From DATKZH01 sp964505295 (GTDB lineage Bacteria > Planctomycetota > Planctomycetia > Pirellulales > Thermoguttaceae): a stretch of DNA of 11,150 bases. The translations under genes were made by a program, and so were the position numbers. The notes beneath the pieces were generated by a model. The model had not been told where the DNA came from. It saw nothing but the letters and a program-made list of their open reading frames with translations, and did no database searches. Below, piece by piece: positions 7,583 to 11,150 of this stretch (position 1 is the first letter of the stretch; every line of letters starts with the position of its first letter). The stretch lies in assembly GCA_964505295.1 (NCBI GenBank), contig CAZDHR010000237.1:1-11150 (forward strand). Direction: 5' to 3'.

Positions 7583-8751
7583 TCGCAGAGACGACCCGGC
7601 TTGCCATCCTACAGCGGGTTTGCACCTCATATCGTGTGGGGCTCTTCCGGAGATTGTCGGAGAGAAAAGATCTCGAAGTCCGGCTCTTCGTCGGCGACGA
7701 TATTCCCGGGAGCAAGGCGCGGAACGCCCCGGACCTCGCGGGGCTGGACGTGGTGAAGCTTCCCACGATGTTCCTGCGGGTGGGAAGCCGGGTACTCCCA
7801 CTGCATCGGGGACTGCGGAAGGCCCTCAACCGGTTCCGACCCGACGTCATCCTTTGCGAAGGGGAAAGCCACCTGCTGGGCTGCCTGGCGGCCATCCGCT
7901 ACCGCCGACAGGACCGTCGGGTGCGACTGATCCATTGGTCTTTGGGGGGGCTACCCGGCGTGCCCGTCTGCCCCGGTAGCCTACGATCCCGCCTGAAGTA
8001 CGCCCTTCAGAAACGGTTCGACGCGATGGTGAGCTACTCGAGCTTCGGCCGGGACTGCCTCATGCGGTTGGGACACTCGCCGGAGAAGATCTTCGTGGCG
8101 ACCAACGTATCTTCCACCGAGACACATCTGACGGTGGCCGACGGCATGTCGGCATCGCGCGCCCAAGCCCGTGCGAGACTGGGATTACCCGACCGGTTCA
8201 CCGCGATCTACGCCGGCGCCATGGACCGCAACAAGCGTTTGGACGTTCTGTTGCAGGCGGCTGCCGGGCCGGACGCCGGTTCGTGCAACTTCGTGCTGCT
8301 GGGGCGGGGGAGCATCCTCAACGAGTTGAAGGCGTTCGCCGCGAAGCGGAAGTTGACGAACGTCTATTTTCTCGGCCGGGTCGTCGACGAATTGCCATGG
8401 TACTACCGGGCCAGCGACGTGCTGGTCTTGCCCGGCCGCGGTGGGATGGTCATCTCCGAAGCCATGGCCCACGGCCTGCCGGTCATCGTCTTCCAAGCCG
8501 ACGGTACGGAGTATGACCTGGTGCGGCACGGCGAGACGGGCATCGTCCTACGGCGTGGCGACGCGGAAGAGATCCGGGAAGCGATCGAGTTTCTCCGAAC
8601 GAATCCCGGCGAGTCAAGCGTGTGGGGGGCGAAGGGGCAAAGCTTGGTGAGGGATCAATTCAATCTGCGGAGCATGACCGGGCAAATCGTCGAGGCGATT
8701 GATGCCGCCCACGCCAATCGGGCCGCCCTGCGAACATCGGACCGGCAGTAG
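7579..8751 (+). CDS. Glycosyltransferase family 4 (GT-B fold)
   Basis: With ATG 7579 the protein has 390 residues. A clear GGAGGGA ribosome site precedes it, and its start overlaps the polymerase stop by 4 bp. The frame is open 12 codons further upstream, but that ATG lacks support. The N-terminal acceptor domain has RVCTSYRVGLFRRLSE, a pattern seen in GT4 enzymes, and FRPDVILCEGESHLLG (86-101). The C-terminal donor domain opens at AIYAGAMDRNKRLDVLLQAA (about 207-226) and continues with FVLLGRGS, FLGRVVDELPWYYRASDVLV and PGRGGMVISEAMAHGLPVI (about 284-302). In the EX7E region the second Glu is present (SEAMAHG) but the first is replaced within a Gly-rich PGRGGM loop. It would add one sugar from a nucleotide-sugar donor to the growing lipid-linked repeat in the cytoplasm. 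Donor and linkage cannot be read from sequence. Confidence 0.87.
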   Translation: MIAETTRLAILQRVCTSYRVGLFRRLSERKDLEVRLFVGDDIPGSKARNAPDLAGLDVVKLPTMFLRVGSRVLPLHRGLRKALNRFRPDVILCEGESHLLGCLAAIRYRRQDRRVRLIHWSLGGLPGVPVCPGSLRSRLKYALQKRFDAMVSYSSFGRDCLMRLGHSPEKIFVATNVSSTETHLTVADGMSASRAQARARLGLPDRFTAIYAGAMDRNKRLDVLLQAAAGPDAGSCNFVLLGRGSILNELKAFAAKRKLTNVYFLGRVVDELPWYYRASDVLVLPGRGGMVISEAMAHGLPVIVFQADGTEYDLVRHGETGIVLRRGDAEEIREAIEFLRTNPGESSVWGAKGQSLVRDQFNLRSMTGQIVEAIDAAHANRAALRTSDRQ

Positions 8752-8778
8752 GATAATCGCAGCGAAAAGGAGCACAGA

Positions 8779-9987
8779 GTGACTTTGCGCATCGCCGTTA
8801 TCGCGCACAGCTTGAGGACTGGGGGAGGACTTTCCGTGGGTCGCAACCTAGTGGCCGCCCTGGGAAGAGTTGCCCCGCAGCATGATTATCTCCTCGTAAT
8901 CCCGTCCGGCACGGGATACGACGAAGTCTGCGCCGAGATTCCGAATCACCGAAGGATTGAATACGCGACGCGAGGCGGGCCGTGGAGGCGATGGTGGTTT
9001 GATACGTTTCGGTTACCGTCGATTGTCCGGCGGTTTCAGCCGAGCGTCGTCCTCTGCCTCGCCAACAGGGGCATGGACGCCCCACCATGCCCCCAGGCCC
9101 TTCTCTGCCATGACCCCCATTTGTTCTATTCAGCCAGGCACTTCTCCAAAGAGCTACTGAGAAGGAAGCTGGTCAAGAGCTATCAGAAGCGGAGACTCAG
9201 ACGGGATCTCCGGCGGACGAGTCTGCTGCTCTGCCAGACCAAGGTGGCTGAAAAGCGACTGAGAGAGACCTTCGCTTACGACGGGTGCACCGCCATCTGT
9301 CCCAACGCCGTATCCAGGTGGGCGATGGCAGACGAAGGCGCCGTCCCTATGCCGGAACCGCTCGCTCCCTTGGCCGACCGATGGAAGCTCCTGTGCTTGA
9401 CCGGGTACACCGCACACAAGAACCTGGACGCCATCGTCCGGGTGTTTGAACGCTTTCGCGAGCATCTCCGTGACACGGTCGTGCTCTTGACGATTGCCGA
9501 AGATCAGCATCCGCGTGTCAGAGGAATGCTCCGCGCGATTCGGCGAAAAGGACTGCAGGACAACATCCGGAACGTCGGCCCCTTGCAGCAGGCTGAACTG
9601 GCGGGATACTACCGCCATTGCGACGCGTTGTTCTTACCCACCCTGCTGGAGTCGTTCAGCGGGACCTACGTCGAAGCGATGAACTTCGGCTGTCCCATTC
9701 TGACCAGCGACCTAGATTTTGCGAGAGGTGTCTGCGGCGATGCCGCGATCTATTTCGACCCGTGGAGTCCGGAGAGCATCAAGAATGCGATCGTGAAGCT
9801 GAAGGAGAGTGATGAAGTCAAGCGTGAATTGCGCGCGCACGCACGGCGGCAACTGAAGAAGATCTCCAAGACATGGGATGAAATCGCGGTTGATTTGGAA
9901 CGTGAACTGGTGGCGGTGGTCGAGGAACACCGCGACAACGAGTTGGCGATCCGATTGGAGCAACGCACAAACAGAACTGCCGCTTGA
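8779..9987 (+). CDS. Glycosyltransferase family 4 (GT-B fold)
   Basis: The GTG start at 8779 is preceded by AAAAGGAG with 6-nt spacing, 27 bp after the previous gene. The product has 402 residues. The N-terminus RIAVIAHSLRTGGGLSVGRN has the Gly-rich loop of GT4 acceptor domains, and SVVLCLANRGMDAPPCPQAL and CHDPHLFY follow. The donor domain begins at LLCLTGYTAHKNLDAIVRVF (about residue 204) and includes NVGPLQQAELAGYYRHCDAL. A complete EX7E motif, ESFSGTYVE (E291 and E299), is followed by AMNFGCPILTSDLDFARGVC. The tail from about residue 345 is charged and likely helical. It resembles mannosyl- or other hexosyl-transferases of O-antigen clusters, but specificity cannot be assigned. It probably works in sequence with the neighbouring transferases on the same lipid-linked repeat. 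Confidence 0.88.
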   Translation: MTLRIAVIAHSLRTGGGLSVGRNLVAALGRVAPQHDYLLVIPSGTGYDEVCAEIPNHRRIEYATRGGPWRRWWFDTFRLPSIVRRFQPSVVLCLANRGMDAPPCPQALLCHDPHLFYSARHFSKELLRRKLVKSYQKRRLRRDLRRTSLLLCQTKVAEKRLRETFAYDGCTAICPNAVSRWAMADEGAVPMPEPLAPLADRWKLLCLTGYTAHKNLDAIVRVFERFREHLRDTVVLLTIAEDQHPRVRGMLRAIRRKGLQDNIRNVGPLQQAELAGYYRHCDALFLPTLLESFSGTYVEAMNFGCPILTSDLDFARGVCGDAAIYFDPWSPESIKNAIVKLKESDEVKRELRAHARRQLKKISKTWDEIAVDLERELVAVVEEHRDNELAIRLEQRTNRTAA

Positions 9988-10195
9988 AACAGATCGTGGG
10001 CGTTGTGGTGTACCGGCCGGCAACGTCCCGTACTTCACTTCCGGAACGTCAGGTGTCAGCGCGCGGTTTGTACAGAGAGGAGTCTGTCGAAGAGTCGGTT
10101 TGAGCCTCTTTCGTTGGGCGGTATCGGGCGCGTCTGGCCCGTGTATCGGACCTGGTTCGTTGTTGCGAAGCGCGCAGCTTGAAGGTAAACGGCCA
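9988..10195 (+). other. Intergenic region before the GT2 gene
   Basis: This is the only sizeable gap inside the polysaccharide operon (208 bp). The frame of the following gene is open through it, but the translation is Arg/Gly/Ser-rich and does not resemble a glycosyltransferase start. I see no tRNA, convincing terminator or strong promoter. Confidence 0.5.
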
Positions 10196-11128
10196 ATGCA
10201 CGTTGCAGTCATCATTCTCACTTTCAACGAGGAAGCCAACCTGCCGGCGGCCTTGGACTCCGTCCGAGGCTGGGCTTCCGAGGTGTTCGTCGTCGACTCC
10301 TTCAGTACGGACAGGACGGTTGACATCGCACTCGCACGCGCCGGCGACGGGGTGCACGTGGTTCAGCACGCCTTCGAAGACTACTCGAAGCAATGGAACT
10401 GGGCCCTTGCCAAGTTGCCCATCCGATCCGCGTGGACGTTGAAGCTCGATGCCGACGAACGCGCCACCGACGCGTTCAGGAAGGAGGTCGACAGGATCAC
10501 CGCCGACGCGCCTCCCGATCTGGAAGGTGTCTATTTCCGCCGCCTTTTTCATTTCATGGGAACGCCTCTCTATTGGGGAGGAGTATCCAGCGCCTACGTG
10601 ATGCACTTGTGGCGAACGGGTAAGGCCGTCTTCGAGGACCGTGCGGTCAACGAGCACGCCCTGGTGCAGGGCAAGACACAGAAGATCGGCAGCTTCATTG
10701 AGCACCACGACTTCAAGTCGCTTGCCGATTGGATCGACAAGCACAACCGATACTCATCAATCGAGGCCCGCTGCTTCATTGAAGGAAACGTGACGGGAGA
10801 AGTACCGCCGAGGATCTTCGGCACCGCCGACGAGCGCCGCATGTGGTGGCGCCGCGCGTTCTGGGCCATGCCCTGTCGGACCCTGCTCTATTTCCTCTAC
10901 CGGTATCTTGGGCGTCTGGGTTGCCTCGACGGCACGGCCGGCCTCCGCTACTGCTATCTCCACGCTGCGTATCGGTACTGGACCACTCTGAAGGTCGCCG
11001 AGCACCACCTGCGCGGTGTGATGCCTGAGGTCGAATGGCCCGCCCGGGGCCAACCCCATCCCGACGTGGTCCGGTCGTCGTTGCAGCAGGTCGTTGACTA
11101 CTGCTGTCAACATGTTGATATTGCGTAA
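10196..11128 (+). CDS. Glycosyltransferase family 2 (GT-A fold), WaaE/KdtX-like
   Basis: The 310-residue protein starts at ATG 10196 directly with the canonical GT2 opening HVAVIILTFNEEANLPAALD. It continues with EVFVVDSFSTDRT, YSKQWNWAL and the divalent-metal/donor motif KLDADER (D85, D87). This layout matches the lipopolysaccharide-core beta-glucosyltransferase (WaaE/KdtX) subgroup of GT2, including the later FLYRYLGRLGCLDGTAGL segment near residues 236-253. That segment is amphipathic and probably membrane-associated. A weak GAAGG ribosome site lies 10 nt before the ATG. The frame is open upstream to 9878 but overlaps the preceding gene and has no homology there, so the internal start is preferred. 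It probably adds a branch or terminal sugar at the inner membrane face. The sugar is unknown. Only 22 bp follow it in the window. Confidence 0.87.
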   Translation: MHVAVIILTFNEEANLPAALDSVRGWASEVFVVDSFSTDRTVDIALARAGDGVHVVQHAFEDYSKQWNWALAKLPIRSAWTLKLDADERATDAFRKEVDRITADAPPDLEGVYFRRLFHFMGTPLYWGGVSSAYVMHLWRTGKAVFEDRAVNEHALVQGKTQKIGSFIEHHDFKSLADWIDKHNRYSSIEARCFIEGNVTGEVPPRIFGTADERRMWWRRAFWAMPCRTLLYFLYRYLGRLGCLDGTAGLRYCYLHAAYRYWTTLKVAEHHLRGVMPEVEWPARGQPHPDVVRSSLQQVVDYCCQHVDIA

Positions 11129-11150
11129 CTCCTTGCTATTTGGCATCTTC

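Noticed and set aside
9878..10195. Upstream extension of the GT2 frame
   Set aside because: It would overlap the end of the preceding GT4 by 110 bp and shows no homology. The canonical GT2 N-terminus starts exactly at ATG 10196.

Overview
The window looks like chromosomal DNA of a planctomycete or close relative. It is GC-rich, and the left end carries a hydrazine-synthase-alpha-like (HzsA-related) di-heme protein with a planctomycete-style C-terminal cytochrome domain, coupled to a secreted FG-GAP/CRTAC1-like protein. This combination is typical of Pirellulales-type genomes. The assignment is an inference from gene content; no marker gene is present.

Layout. (1) Positions 1-2641, minus strand: a two-gene operon. 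The upstream gene encodes a secreted beta-propeller/di-heme protein. The downstream gene, cut by the left window edge, overlaps it by 4 bp (GTGA) and encodes an FG-GAP repeat protein. A good sigma70-like promoter (TTGACC-17-GATAAT) lies at 2796-2824. It implies that the long upstream extension of the heme-protein reading frame is leader rather than protein. (2) Positions 2642-3104: no gene, only the promoter, the leader and a short motif resembling the end of a REP/IS200-type element. (3) Positions 3105-4390, minus strand: a gene graveyard. It holds a C-terminal fragment of an amidohydrolase-2 enzyme lacking its metal-binding N-terminus, an unidentified frameshifted fragment, and an N-terminal fragment of a family-4 glycosyltransferase. 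(4) Positions 4410-11128, plus strand: a surface-polysaccharide locus with a Wzx-type flippase, a Wzy-type polymerase, two GT4 glycosyltransferases and one GT2 glycosyltransferase. A possible promoter at 4410-4438 sits at its head. The locus probably continues past the right edge.

How the genes would work together. The glycosyltransferases build a lipid-linked oligosaccharide repeat at the inner face of the cytoplasmic membrane, Wzx flips it, and Wzy polymerises it on the outer side. No initiating sugar-phosphate transferase, chain-length regulator or export gene is in the window, so these should be sought outside it. The truncated GT4 at the edge of the locus suggests that the locus boundary has been rearranged, as is common for exchangeable polysaccharide clusters. 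I found no tRNA, rRNA, CRISPR array, intact transposase or obvious defence system.
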